A stretch of DNA of 64,000 nt from an uncultured Bacteroidales bacterium (GTDB lineage Bacteria > Bacteroidota > Bacteroidia > Bacteroidales > Muribaculaceae). The notes below the pieces were generated by a model. That model made no database searches. It was not told the DNA's origin and saw only the letters and a list, made by a program, of their open reading frames with translations. The first letter of the stretch is position 1, and every line of letters begins with the position of its first letter. The stretch spans positions 1-64,000 of the forward strand of contig CACZNH010000020.1 in assembly GCA_902782465.1 (NCBI GenBank). Direction: 5' to 3'. A program made the position numbers and the translations under genes. Of this stretch, positions 16,629-25,700 are shown one piece after another.

Positions 16629-16636
16629 TACCTTTG
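16629..16636 (+). promoter_or_regulatory. -7 element immediately before the cation-efflux gene
   Basis: TACCTTTG ends only 8 bases before the preferred ATG at 16645. The mRNA would be leaderless or nearly so, and the upstream part of the open frame (16600-16644) cannot be translated from this promoter. Confidence 0.55.
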
Positions 16637-16644
16637 CGACAACT

Positions 16645-17529
16645 ATGAACCGGGAGAAGGAGATATACAAGGTGACGCTGGTGGGCAGTGCAGGCAACGT
16701 GGCGCTGCTGACCTTCAAGTTCATCGCTGGTGTGATGGGCCACAGCTCGGCGATGATAGCCGATGCCGTCCACTCGCTGTCGGACTTTATCACCGACATC
16801 ATTGTGCTGGCCTTTGTCCACGTGAGCGCCAAGCCTCAGGACAAGGGACATGACTATGGCCACGGCAAGTATGAGACCTTTGCCACATTCATCATCGGTC
16901 TGGCGCTGTTGGCGGCCGCCACGGGCATCATCGTGTCGGGCGTTGCCAAGCTCATCGACTGGGCGGGCGGCAAGCAGTTGGCGGCACCCGGGTGGCTCGC
17001 TTTGGCAGCAGCCATTATTTCGATTATCGTTAAGGAAATTCTCTATCAATACACCGTTCGCCGCGGCAAGAATCTAGACTCTCAGGCGCTGGTTGCCAAT
17101 GCTTGGCATCACCGCAGCGACGCCCTGTCGTCAATCGGTACGGCAGTGGGCATCGGTGGCGCCATCCTGCTGGGTCACCGCTGGACGGTGCTCGACCCTC
17201 TGGCGTCGGTTGTGGTAGGTGCCATGCTGGTCAAGGTTTCCATCGACCTGCTGCGTACCAGTATCAGTGAACTGACAGAGTCTTCACTCTCGGGCGACAT
17301 TGAGAAAGAAATTGAGGACATCATCTGCTCTTTCCCTGACGTGAGCGAACCGCACAACCTGCGCACGCGCCGCATTGGCAACCGCTTTGCCATCGAGGCC
17401 CATGTGCGCATGGACGGCGACGTGTCGCTTACTGCTGCCCATGACCGTGCAACCGCCATCGAGGAGCGCCTGCGGGAACGCTTCGGCCACCAGACCCACG
17501 TCACCATCCACATGGAACCGGTGAAGTGA
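16645..17529 (+). CDS. Cation diffusion facilitator family transporter
   Basis: 294 residues starting MNREKEIYKVTLVG. Inner-membrane proton antiporter exporting divalent metal (zinc, iron or manganese class). Membrane segments lie at about 10-35, 45-65, 80-105, 120-140 and 160-195. Metal-site motifs are HSLSDFITDII near 47 and HHRSDALSSIGT near 153, each with the pair of acidic and polar residues of the transport site, and HDYGHGKYE near 72. The cytoplasmic C-terminal domain (about 205-294) ends HQTHVTIHMEP. The metal cannot be named from the sequence. It has its own promoter. Confidence 0.9.
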   Translation: MNREKEIYKVTLVGSAGNVALLTFKFIAGVMGHSSAMIADAVHSLSDFITDIIVLAFVHVSAKPQDKGHDYGHGKYETFATFIIGLALLAAATGIIVSGVAKLIDWAGGKQLAAPGWLALAAAIISIIVKEILYQYTVRRGKNLDSQALVANAWHHRSDALSSIGTAVGIGGAILLGHRWTVLDPLASVVVGAMLVKVSIDLLRTSISELTESSLSGDIEKEIEDIICSFPDVSEPHNLRTRRIGNRFAIEAHVRMDGDVSLTAAHDRATAIEERLRERFGHQTHVTIHMEPVK

Positions 17530-17556
17530 TATTTACCAAAGAATGACATAAAAAGT

Positions 17557-17578
17557 GAGACGCAAAAACTTGCGTCTC
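17557..17578. terminator. Hairpin between convergent genes
   Basis: A 9-bp perfect stem GAGACGCAA / TTGCGTCTC between the CDF gene and the minus-strand lipoprotein. The T-run after it is poor, so it is either a weak terminator or one more variable mini-palindrome. Confidence 0.45.
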
Positions 17579-17605
17579 TACTTATTGTCTATTGAAGCAT
17601 GTTCC

Positions 17606-18121
17606 TTAATTGTATTTCAGATTGTTGGCCTCGGAAGGAACGCCGTTTTCAGATAATTTGAAACCTTTGGAATCACCGCTATATTTATCTAACGTGCTGA
17701 CGACTTTCTTCTTGGCAACAGCTTTTTCATCCATGATAACAATCTTTTGAGGATTTGCTGATGCCCCCTTGTTAGTTGAGAAACTGAAAGTTACATCGCA
17801 ATACAAGTCGTATTTTTCTTTTATTAATTCTGCGTCAGGCTTGGTGCCGAAATTGTACATAACGCCAAACTCGGCAGGGAACTCGTCACTGGTAACCGTC
17901 TTGGTCCACCAGGTTGAAGTGATGGGATCAAAAGTGACTCTTCCGTTTTCAGCTTTGTAATAGACGATTATCGAGGCTGCTTCAAGCAAATCCTGCGAGA
18001 AGGACATGTGGTAGGTTGTCGTGGCTATGGTCTTCACCTTGGGCTCGTCATCATCTCCGCAGGAAGTGAGAGAGAAGGCAGCAACCATCATCAAGGCTGC
18101 CATGATTAAAAATTTCTTCAT
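17606..18121 (-). CDS. Putative lipoprotein of unknown function
   Basis: 171 residues. The signal peptide ends in lipobox FSLTSC, followed by GDDDEPK, the acidic pattern linked to surface display in this order. The rest is mixed alpha/beta with no recognisable domain. The start of the protein resembles the lipoprotein at 16087 (SCGDDDEPK versus ACSDDDEPK), but the bodies differ. A 49-bp gap separates it from the YbjN-like gene upstream, so it could be the last gene of that transcript. Confidence 0.55.
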   Translation of the reverse strand: MKKFLIMAALMMVAAFSLTSCGDDDEPKVKTIATTTYHMSFSQDLLEAASIIVYYKAENGRVTFDPITSTWWTKTVTSDEFPAEFGVMYNFGTKPDAELIKEKYDLYCDVTFSFSTNKGASANPQKIVIMDEKAVAKKKVVSTLDKYSGDSKGFKLSENGVPSEANNLKYN

Positions 18122-18170
18122 TTCTTATTTGTGTTTTGGGTTAATGTTGATTCAATCTTCGCAACAGGAA

Positions 18171-18590
18171 TCAATGGTCGGCGACCTCCTCGAGTTTGGC
18201 GAGGAAGGCGACGCGGGCACCCTTCAGCAGGCCGATGGCACGCGGCACGATGTCGCTGAGCTCAGGGGTGCTGTCTGCGAGGATTTCAAAGGCTACCCAC
18301 ACACTGGTTTCCTTTGTCTTGCCGTCCTCGTTCTCCATATCCATCGTGTAAAGCTTCACGACCTTGATGTTGCCGTTCACATCGTTCATCACGCGCATGA
18401 TGGTTTCCTCGTTGTCCTCAGTGACCTCAAAGATGGCCGGCATCATCAGCCTGAAGTACTGCTCATCTTCGGGGTCGTTGAAATACAGGAAGTTGATGCC
18501 CTCATACTTAAAGGCGATGCCGAAGGGGGTCTCGTGGGGACGGAAACCTTCCTCGGCCAGGTAATCCATCATCATTTTGTTTAAATCCAT
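18171..18590 (-). CDS. YbjN-like small acidic protein
   Basis: 139 residues, cytoplasmic, acidic, with no signal peptide. The pattern YLAEEGFRPHETPFGIAFKY, then a strand-rich middle (INFLYFNDPEDEQYFRLMMP) and a helical end, fits the YbjN / secretion-chaperone-like fold, which often acts as a small partner protein. It lies 165 bp downstream of the kinase-AAA+ gene on the same strand, separated by the palindrome array 18659-18751, and may be its partner. The family assignment is by eye only. Confidence 0.5.
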   Translation of the reverse strand: MDLNKMMMDYLAEEGFRPHETPFGIAFKYEGINFLYFNDPEDEQYFRLMMPAIFEVTEDNEETIMRVMNDVNGNIKVVKLYTMDMENEDGKTKETSVWVAFEILADSTPELSDIVPRAIGLLKGARVAFLAKLEEVADH

Positions 18591-18658
18591 ATCTTATTGA
18601 GTTTTAAGTTGTTAGTTCTTAGTTTTTAGTCCTTATTTTTTAACTATACACCATACAC

Positions 18659-18751
18659 GCGGGCGGCAGCCCGCAAATCCACCATACACTGCGCCAAAAG
18701 GCGCACCTCCACGCGGGCTTTAGCCCGCACCTCCACTGCGCCGCAGGCGCA
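18659..18751. repeat. ABAB array of four mini-palindromes
   Basis: GCGGGC-GGCA-GCCCGC (18659-18674), TGCGCC-AAAA-GGCGCA (18690-18705), GCGGGC-TTTA-GCCCGC (18713-18728), TGCGCC-GCA-GGCGCA (18737-18751). Stems alternate A-B-A-B while every loop differs. The linkers contain ACCATACAC or CCTCCAC. The array fills the spacer immediately after the kinase-AAA+ stop codon. Confidence 0.85.
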
Positions 18752-18755
18752 TCAA

Positions 18756-20591
18756 TCAAAGGTAGCCGACGTGGGGCAGGGAGTTGGTGCGCTCGACGCC
18801 TTCCATCTTGTCCTTCATGTCCTCATACTCCTTGAGCAGCTCTTTGTTGACCGATGGCTTGATGCCCTCGATGGTCTTGATGAGCAGTTCTTGGGTGATG
18901 GGCTCACGGTTGAAGGCGGCGATGGTGGCAGCCTCGTTGACCACGTAGGCGATGTCGCTGGCGACATAGCCGTCGGCCTTCACTGCCAGGGCATCGCTGT
19001 CAATCTCACCGCAGGGGCGGTCCTTGAGGTAGAGCTCAAACATGAGCTTGCGGGCCGTCAGGTCGGGCATGGGCACATAAATCTGCTTGTCGATGCGGCC
19101 AGTGCGCAGCACGGCGGGGTCCACCTTGTCGGGGCGGTTGCTCGTGGCGATGACAAAAATGCCGCGCTTGGAGCAATTGTTGAGCTGCGAGAGGAACTCG
19201 TTGACCTCACCGGCCTGGTTGCTGCCCACGTTGTCGCCCGAACGGCTGGGAACAAAGGCGTCAAACTCGTCGAAGCACAGCACCGTGGGGGCGTTTTCCT
19301 CGGCCTTCTTGAACAGGTCGGCGATTTTGCCCTGTGAGCCATGGATGTAGATGGAGCCCAGGTCGCTGGCCTTGACCAGGATGAAGTTGAAGCCTGTTTC
19401 CTCGGCAAATTTCTCGGCAAAGAAGCTCTTACCGCAGCCCGGAGGGCCGTAAAGCAACATGCCGTTGGGGGGCGTGAGTTTGTATTGCTCGGCAAGTTCC
19501 TTGTTCTGCAGGATAAGGATGACACGCTTGCGCAGCATCTCCTTCAGCTCATCCATGCCGGCAATGTCGGCGAAGCCGTTGCCTCCGCCTTTCTTGATTT
19601 CGACGTCGGCGCTGGTCTCGCTGGCAGCCTGTGAGCGGTCGCTGCTGCTCGGCATCTGCGGGTCGTCGTCAACGACGGCCTCCTGTTGGCGGGAAGAGAG
19701 TCGGTTGCGGATTTCCTGCGCCACCTTGCTGTCGTCGCCGTCGATGAGGTCGTTGAGAATCTCATCGACGCTCTCATAGCGCTCGGTGTATCCCAGGGCC
19801 ATACCACAGGCGACAATGGCCCGCAACTTCTCGTCGGCGATGTCGTCAACGTTGATTTCGCCTTGTTCCGAACGGGCTTTCTGCACCATGCGGATTTTCT
19901 CCTTGCGGCTCAGTCCAGGGGCAAATTCCACGTCCCAGGGTGTCCTGCCCGTGAGCATCGTGTAGAACACGCCCGTGGCGGCAAAGATGTCGTTCAACTC
20001 GTCATACTTGCCCAGGAAGGACTGACCGCTGGCATAGCGCGGGTCCAGGTCGGACGTGTCAAACGGCGGAGTGCCCATGAAGCATGACGACACATGGCCC
20101 ATGTCGATGAGCTCGGCCACGCCACCCGTCTTGCTGCTGAGCATGACGTTGGTCGGGTTGATATCGTTGTGCAGCAGCACGCCAGGTTGCTCATGCAGGT
20201 ACTGCAGGCCTTGCAGCATCTCGATGAAAATCTTCACGGCAGTCTTCTTGTCGAGTTTTTTTCTCTTTTTACGCTCGAGCATCTCGCTCAACAGTTCACC
20301 ACTGAAGTAGGTGGCGACCATGTAGCGGCATTCGCCTGACTCGTCGTTATAGACGCCATCGTCGATGTAGCTGACGATGTTCTTGTGGCTCAGCTGACGG
20401 CAGGTCGCAATCTCGACCACTTCGCCGTCCTTGATGAGCTTGTCGGGCGTGTTCTTGAGGCGGTAAATCTTCATGAAGTAGGGGTTGCCGCCCTCGTCCT
20501 CGACACGGTAACTCTCGGCATAGGGGTTTTCCTTGATAAGGTACACCACGTGCCACTTGTTGCCAATCGTTTGTCCTTCCTTGAGTATCAT
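18756..20591 (-). CDS. Serine/threonine kinase - AAA+ ATPase fusion
   Basis: 611 residues, cytoplasmic. Residues about 10-290 are a protein kinase: K41 in YFMKIYRL, D143 and N148 in LLHNDINPTNVML (HRD replaced by HND), D163 in LIDMG (DFG replaced by DMG), so the catalytic residues are kept. Residues 290-345 form a charged linker. Residues about 345-590 are a classical AAA+ module: Walker A GPPGCGKSF (382-390), Walker B VLCFDEFDAF (437-446), sensor 1 VIATSNRPD and arginine finger LRTGRID (495-501), close to the FtsH/katanin/Cdc48 type. Such a fusion suggests a phosphorylation-regulated unfoldase or remodeler. Neighbours are a YbjN-like protein and the BT_3928-type membrane protein. The fold calls are firm; substrate and pathway are unknown. 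Confidence 0.85.
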   Translation of the reverse strand: MILKEGQTIGNKWHVVYLIKENPYAESYRVEDEGGNPYFMKIYRLKNTPDKLIKDGEVVEIATCRQLSHKNIVSYIDDGVYNDESGECRYMVATYFSGELLSEMLERKKRKKLDKKTAVKIFIEMLQGLQYLHEQPGVLLHNDINPTNVMLSSKTGGVAELIDMGHVSSCFMGTPPFDTSDLDPRYASGQSFLGKYDELNDIFAATGVFYTMLTGRTPWDVEFAPGLSRKEKIRMVQKARSEQGEINVDDIADEKLRAIVACGMALGYTERYESVDEILNDLIDGDDSKVAQEIRNRLSSRQQEAVVDDDPQMPSSSDRSQAASETSADVEIKKGGGNGFADIAGMDELKEMLRKRVILILQNKELAEQYKLTPPNGMLLYGPPGCGKSFFAEKFAEETGFNFILVKASDLGSIYIHGSQGKIADLFKKAEENAPTVLCFDEFDAFVPSRSGDNVGSNQAGEVNEFLSQLNNCSKRGIFVIATSNRPDKVDPAVLRTGRIDKQIYVPMPDLTARKLMFELYLKDRPCGEIDSDALAVKADGYVASDIAYVVNEAATIAAFNREPITQELLIKTIEGIKPSVNKELLKEYEDMKDKMEGVERTNSLPHVGYL

Positions 20592-20593
20592 AT

Positions 20594-20676
20594 TTTAGTT
20601 TTTAGTTTTTAGTTTTTAGTTTTTTATAGATGCTATAGAAACTATAGAAGCTATAGATACTATAGATGCTATAGAG
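20594..20676. repeat. Iterated-word spacer (TTTTTAG then CTATAGA)
   Basis: Four TTTTTAG words are followed by about six CTATAGA-type 9-mers. The CTATAGA word recurs at 22021-22076, so both sides of the DoxX gene carry it. Confidence 0.8.
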
Positions 20677-20681
20677 GTGGT

Positions 20682-22010
20682 TCATTCTTGTTGTGACTTG
20701 CTTCTCTTAAGCCGCCTTTTATAATAGAAGTACCTGATCATGAGGTGACTGCGGTTGATGACCACCAGCACCAGCATGGCGGCGAGGTAGATGAGCATCA
20801 GGTCGGTCATGATGTCGTCGCCATTCAGGTCCTTGCCCATGTCGCTCAGTTCCACAGGCTGCTCCACATCGTCGAGCGACGAGAGGGTGCGCTTCCACAC
20901 GATGGCGCCGTCCTCGAGATAGACCACCGCCGGATTGCCGCGGGCCACCATCTTGAGTTCGCTGTCATCCATATAGTAGATGGGATAGCTTGCCATCGAC
21001 ACGTCCTTCCAGTGGTCGACCTCGGCCGGTGTAGCCGGGGTGAGGCCGATGACGTCGGCATCGGCAACCAGGGCGGCATCGGTCAGCTCGTTAAGGGCAA
21101 ATGAGTTGACAACGCCCACCTGGGACAGGTCGGGGAAGAGCAGCAGCACGGTGCGGCGGCTGTCGGCCAGCACGTCGAGGGTCACGTCATTGCCATCCTC
21201 GTCCATGATGGCGATACCGTTAGGCTTGTTGCCGTCAAGCATGATGACTTTGCCGTGAGGGCGGCGGGCATGGTAGCGGGTCACATATTCCCAACCGTCT
21301 TCCTCGTCGGGGAGGCTGTCGATGGTGAACTCCTGCTCCACGCCGTCCTTGCTGTAGATGAAGATGAACTCATCCTCGTCCTCATCGCTGTCGTCAACGG
21401 TGGTGGCGCTCACCAACCGTGTGCCGATGGGGTAGGGACGGTAGTCGATGAGCGGCTGCTTGAAGTAGCCGTAGTAGGCCACTGCCAGCACAAACGCCAG
21501 CGACAGCGCCATTACCACCCATTGTACGGCAGGCCCATATACGCCCCGCAACGACTTGTTGAAGCACAGCAGGTAGATGATGCCCAGCAGCAACAGCACG
21601 TTCTTGCCGAAGGTCGCCCAGTTGCTCAGGTGCAACGCATCGCCAAAGCAGCCACAGTCCGGCACAGCGTCCGTCAGGGCAAGCCATAGCGTCAACGGGG
21701 TCATCACCAGCATCATCAGCAATGCCAGCACGGGGGCGCTGCGGCGGTAGGCTCCCACAACGATGAGGATACCTAGGATAAACTCCAGTGCCGCCAGCGA
21801 CACGGCGAAGAACAGTGACGTATCGGTCCAGCTTCCAGCGCCCATCGCATTAAGGTAGTCGGTGATCTTGTAGCACGCTCCCCAGGGGTCTACCGCCTTG
21901 GTGAACCCTGAGAAGACGAACACGCCGCCCACAGTGAAGCGCATCAGCAGCGTCAGCACTTGACACCACTTCTCGCCTTTTACCGCATTGATGAACGCCT
22001 TGATTGTCAT
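20682..22010 (-). CDS. BT_3928-type DoxX family membrane protein
   Basis: 442 residues. The N-terminal half is a four- to five-helix DoxX/MauE-like membrane domain: RFTVGGVFVFSGFTKAVDP near residue 25, and a DCGCFGD cysteine motif near 117. A soluble domain (about 205-395) follows, then a last membrane helix near 405-425 and a basic tail RRLKRSKSQQE. The family is conserved in Bacteroidales between DUF1599 and tpiA. The membrane cysteine motif suggests a redox or quinone link, but no function is proven. Here DUF1599 is still its upstream neighbour, while the downstream place of tpiA is taken by the kinase-AAA+ gene. Confidence 0.75.
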   Translation of the reverse strand: MTIKAFINAVKGEKWCQVLTLLMRFTVGGVFVFSGFTKAVDPWGACYKITDYLNAMGAGSWTDTSLFFAVSLAALEFILGILIVVGAYRRSAPVLALLMMLVMTPLTLWLALTDAVPDCGCFGDALHLSNWATFGKNVLLLLGIIYLLCFNKSLRGVYGPAVQWVVMALSLAFVLAVAYYGYFKQPLIDYRPYPIGTRLVSATTVDDSDEDEDEFIFIYSKDGVEQEFTIDSLPDEEDGWEYVTRYHARRPHGKVIMLDGNKPNGIAIMDEDGNDVTLDVLADSRRTVLLLFPDLSQVGVVNSFALNELTDAALVADADVIGLTPATPAEVDHWKDVSMASYPIYYMDDSELKMVARGNPAVVYLEDGAIVWKRTLSSLDDVEQPVELSDMGKDLNGDDIMTDLMLIYLAAMLVLVVINRSHLMIRYFYYKRRLKRSKSQQE

Positions 22011-22020
22011 TTTTTCTTCA

Positions 22021-22076
22021 ACTATTATAGATGCTATAGTTTCAATAGATACTATAGACTTTATAGATGCTACAGT
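22021..22076. repeat. Iterated-word spacer (CTATAGAT)
   Basis: Degenerate TATAGATGCTATAG words fill the gap between the DUF1599 stop and the DoxX start. It is the same word as at 20632-20676. Confidence 0.75.
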
Positions 22077-22624
22077 TAACGATTCTTTTCCTCGTTGTGC
22101 TTGATCAGAGCAAACACGCTATAGTTAATCATGTCCTGATAGTTGGCGTCGATACCCTCGCTCACCAGCGTCTCGCCATTATGGTTTTCAATCTCCTTGG
22201 TGCGTTGGATTTTGGTCAGGATCAGGTCGGTATAGCTCGAGATGCGCATGTCGCGCCATGCCTCACCGTAGTCGGTGTTCTTGGCAATCATCAGGTCCTT
22301 GGTCTTCTGGATGAACTCGTCGTAGAGTTCCAGGGCGCGCTCACGGCTGATGTCCACCGTGTCGCTGTAACCCAGTTCGAGCTGGATGAGCCCGATGATG
22401 CCATAGTTGATGATGCCGATGAATTCGGGCCAGATGCCTTCGCCCACCTTGGTCTCGCCGTTCAGCTCCAGGGTGCGGATGCGCTTGGCCTTGATGAAAA
22501 TCTGGTCGGTCACCGAACGGGGTCTGAGGATGCGCCACGACGGGCCGTAATCCTTCATCTTGTTGATGAACAGTTCACGGCACTGGGCAATCGCCTCGTC
22601 ATATTGTTTGCTGGTATTCTGCAT
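22076..22624 (-). CDS. DUF1599 family protein
   Basis: 182 residues, cytoplasmic and helical, built from two copies of one unit: KMKDYGPSWRILRPRSVTDQ near 22 and KNTDYGEAWRDMRISSYTDL near 115, each followed by K(A/I)xRxxxE. This internal duplication is typical of DUF1599 in Bacteroidetes. The biochemical role is unknown. In related genomes it precedes the BT_3928-type gene, and it does here with a 65-bp gap. Confidence 0.75.
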   Translation of the reverse strand: MQNTSKQYDEAIAQCRELFINKMKDYGPSWRILRPRSVTDQIFIKAKRIRTLELNGETKVGEGIWPEFIGIINYGIIGLIQLELGYSDTVDISRERALELYDEFIQKTKDLMIAKNTDYGEAWRDMRISSYTDLILTKIQRTKEIENHNGETLVSEGIDANYQDMINYSVFALIKHNEEKNR

Positions 22625-22725
22625 AGTCAGTTGAATTATCGTTTAAACCTACAAAATTAATGTTTTTTCCGTTGACATTAGCCTTGCGGTACGTTTTTTT
22701 TCATCTAGAGGCTGTGAAGGCACAG

Positions 22726-22754
22726 AAAAAGGGGAGCCGAAGCCCCCCTTTTTC
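22726..22754. terminator. Intrinsic terminator
   Basis: AAAAAGGGGAGC-CGAA-GCCCCCCTTTTT, an imperfect but GC-rich stem with T-runs on both strands. It serves the 2007-residue gene on the minus strand. Confidence 0.8.
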
Positions 22755-22780
22755 AAAATCATCATAAATGTATCTTGCGC

Positions 22781-25700
22781 TTAACGCAGGATTTTCTTGC
22801 TCGTGCGGCTGCCGTCGCTGTAGGTGGTGACAACGATGTTCAAGCCGTCGAAGGGCTGGTCGCTGCCGACACCCATCAGGTTGTAGTAGCGCACGTTCAC
22901 GATGTCCTTGCTGGTGGGCACGTACTTGACCTCCCTGACGGCGGTCACGTTGCCGATGTCATCACCATCAGAGTCCTCACTGCTGCCCAGCAAGGGGAAG
23001 ACGATGAACTTGCTCTCGTTCAGTTTCTTGTAAGGTGTGGTATCCATGTCTTCCCAGCGGTCGTTGCTGCGGCGCGGAGCGTTGGCCACGTGGTCGCCGG
23101 CTCCCTCGTTGTATTCACCGTCGCCGTAAACGCCTGCCGTGTATTCGACGTCACTGAGCTTGTCACCGTGGGCGTAGCGGATGACGGCAAGAATCTTGTA
23201 GGCCTGGCCTGGTTTGAAAATCTGGTACCAGGGTTTCTGGGGCCTGTTGGTGTTGGATAAGGGAATCTCCATGCCCTCGAACAGCGACCAGTTGACCTGG
23301 AATGCGGCATACTGCATATAACCATTGCTGTAAGGACCATAAGTAGTGCCATAGGGAACTCCGCCATTGGTATCGTCTGCGGGATTGCTTCCATTCCACA
23401 ACTGACCGGTGCGGTCCCAGTTCATGGGAGCGTGGAACTCACCAGGCGAAGAAGGCTCGGTCTGGCAACTGCTGGTGCCGATGCCGCTCTGAGTGTCGGG
23501 ATGGGTGAAGACAGCCCATGTAATGTAGGCCACCTCCTGAGGTTTGGGAGCCACATAGAACATCTTGGTGGGTTCGTCGTCAATCCTCATGTGGTCAACG
23601 AAGGTTTCGCCTTGGTCGTTGGTAGCCAATACTGGCAGCGTCCTGTAAACACCGTCATAAATGCCGGGGCTCCAGTCCTGATGCACGTAGCTGAATACTA
23701 CGGAATCATTGAAGTGGCTGGTAACATAGACGTTCTTCTCGTATTCGGTGGCTGCCACAGGCATGGCGATGTTGGTGATGTGCATCTGCGGGTTGACCTT
23801 GTTCACCAGGTTACCCGACATCGAGCCACCGGGGATAATCTTGCCGACATACTGCTGCAGATAGGGACGCTCGTTGGCCGTGGCCGACTCGAAGTCATCG
23901 TGGTCGAACAGGTCCTTGTTGTAGGTCACGTCGGTGTTCTGCAGGTGGTTGTTGTCAAAGTTGGGCGACAGCACAATCTTCACCCAGTTGCTCTGGTCGT
24001 AATGGTCACGCTTGATTTGAATCTGAGAGCCGCCGGGATAATCGGTGGTCTTCTTGTGAGCGCAGACCTTATAGACGTAGTCAACGGTTCCGTCGGGCTG
24101 AACCGACTTGGCCGAATAGTTCTCGAAGTCCTTGGCATAGAGGGCACCGCGAACGTCAACGTGCTTGGGCTGGCCGTTCTCGTCCAGAATCGGGTGACCT
24201 GCCATGTCGGTCTCCATAATCGTGGTGATGGCGTTCTCGTCATAGTAAACACCAATCAGGTTGTCCTCGACGGTGTACTTGGGACCGTTGACGATACCGG
24301 TATTGATGATACCGTTCAGCGAGCTGCCCAGATAGACCATACCCAGATAGTCGTAGCAGGCACCGTTGTCAAATACCATGTCACCGGTCTGTTCGCGGGT
24401 GTTGTCGTCGTTCATACCGTTGTCAAAGATGACATGCTCGGGAATGATGTACTCGCCATCGTCGTTGGTACCGTAAGTGCGGTGGAAGTCTTCCATCAGA
24501 CCGAAGTCGTAGCACCAAACCTCGTAGCCGTCCTCGTCGTAGCCCACGAAGGTGCACTTCTTGCCTGGATAAACGCCGTTGTACTCAACGAACGGGTTGG
24601 AACTCCATGCATAGCAGTAAACCGAATCCCAACCGGTCGTGTTGGTGTAATAGACGTAGTAGTGGTCCTCGAGCATCGTCGAGCAGTCGCTCACACCGCT
24701 GGCCGTCACTTCGTAATACTGGGCGCTCACATCCTCCAGGCGGTCGTTGTGTTGTGCATCGTCCTGACGGTCGGTGTCGGCATCCTCGTCAACCCAGATG
24801 AGCCAAACCTCGCCAGCACGGCGCATAATCTTCTGCGACTTGTAGTCCGTCTTATTGTTGCGGATAAAGTAGAACTCGCAGATGGAGTTGCCGATGCTCC
24901 AGGCATACCACTCCTTGCCATCGACGGTGGTGGTGTCGCTCAAGTCTTTCAGATAACCGTTGCCGCCATAATCGGGCACCTCACCGTCATAGGTGTAGTT
25001 GGTGGGACCATGGTCAGGTGTCATCTGGTAGGTGCTGCCTGCCTCTTCAAGGTTGAGCTTGTTCCAGGCGTAGATACCGCCGCGCTTACCCTCGACGGGC
25101 TGACCGTTATAGGTGCCGCCAACGGGGTTAAGCGTCACGTTGGAGGTCTTCTGCAGGAAGACCTTGGTAACGGTGACATCGGTGGTCTTGCGCAGGGTGA
25201 CGGTCTTTTTCTCCTTGTTGACGACTACGATATACTTGCCCGGTGTGCCGGTGAACTTGTAGTTTTCGGTGTTGCCAGGAACGATTCTCTGGGCAAATCC
25301 GATTCTCAAGTCGTTGATTTCGTAGGCATCTTCGGTGGCACCCCAAGCCGAAGCATCATCCAATGCCGTTGAGAACAGGAAGTAGTCGCCCTGGTTGAGC
25401 GTGATGGTGGCCTGATAGATGTTGCCATCCACCGTGCTCATCTGCAGGCTGTTGTTCTCATAGCTCCAGTTGACACCGTAGGAGATATACATGTTGCCAT
25501 GAGGTTCAGAAACCATGATTTTGTGGGTGTTGGGGTTGACGTAAATGTCATAGGCACCCGCATGGTCAACATACCAGTTGTGATCCTCGGCAGAGTAGTT
25601 AACATAGTCCAACCAGGTGTTTAACAACGGTTCATTAATCAAATAGTTGCTGTTGCCTAAAGAACTCAGGCGGTGGCTGTTGACCGTCGTCCAGTCGTCG

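Noticed and set aside
18659-18751. CRISPR-like array
   Set aside because: Units are palindromes of 15-16 bp with 7-15 bp linkers; there are no 25-40 bp unique spacers and no cas genes in the window.
20594-20676. Variable-number tandem repeat inside a gene
   Set aside because: It lies wholly between stop and start codons, so it cannot cause coding phase variation here.
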